7,327 nucleotides of DNA from an uncultured Megasphaera sp. Its GTDB lineage: Bacteria; Bacillota; Negativicutes; Veillonellales; Megasphaeraceae. Shown here one piece after another: positions 7,305 through 7,327 of the stretch. The notes under the pieces were generated by a model. That model searched no databases and was not told where the DNA came from. It saw only the letters and a program-made list of their open reading frames with translations. Each line of letters begins with the position of its first letter. The stretch's first letter is position 1. The DNA lies in the NCBI GenBank assembly GCA_902464195.1, contig CABQJB010000100.1, positions 1-7,327 on the forward strand, given 5' to 3'. A program made the position numbers and the translations under genes.

Positions 7305-7327
7305 GCGTTGTTCGTGGTTCGTAGGGG

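Noticed and set aside
7305..7327. Start of another gene or RNA after the terminator
   Set aside because: Only 23 bases remain, with no start codon plus ribosome binding site and no recognisable RNA motif.

Overview
The window holds the 3' three-quarters of rpoB, all of rpoC, and the intergenic and downstream sequence around them. These genes encode the beta and beta' subunits of bacterial RNA polymerase. Both lie on the + strand, 26 bases apart, and are very probably one transcription unit. Nearly every base is explained by these two housekeeping genes, and I found no mobile element, CRISPR array, RNA gene or novel multigene system.

Layout: rpoB enters already open at base 1, with about 240 N-terminal residues lying upstream, and ends at 2980. 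The 26-base gap carries a Shine-Dalgarno sequence at 2992-2998 that serves a GTG-started rpoC at 3007-7263 (1418 residues). A strong Rho-independent terminator follows at 7270-7304. The last 23 bases show nothing recognisable. Together the subunits form the catalytic cleft: RpoB supplies the lobe, fork, rifampicin pocket and flap, and RpoC supplies the clamp, the Mg-binding NADFDGDQM loop, the bridge helix and the trigger loop.

Organism: both proteins resemble Firmicutes RNA polymerase, for example the four-cysteine N-terminal zinc site of RpoC and a trigger loop without the large enterobacterial insert. Base composition is moderately GC-rich and codons mostly end in C or G. Both subunits are larger than the Bacillus homologues. 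I infer a member of the Negativicutes, perhaps near Megasphaera. That placement comes from general resemblance and no search was run.

The most notable observation is inside RpoC. The distance between the first and second cysteines of the second zinc site is 232 residues, against 74 in Bacillus subtilis as I recall that sequence. The extra roughly 158 residues look like tandem copies of a 70-85 residue module that is normally single, giving three diverged copies between the bridge helix and the trigger loop. A related NPETGEVIV-type element occurs in RpoB near the start of the window. Other oddities are a 92-residue, highly acidic RpoB tail, complete absence of GAG as a glutamate codon, and a single TTA/CTA/TCA codon in all of rpoC. 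That last bias creates a spurious 1268-codon antisense ORF.
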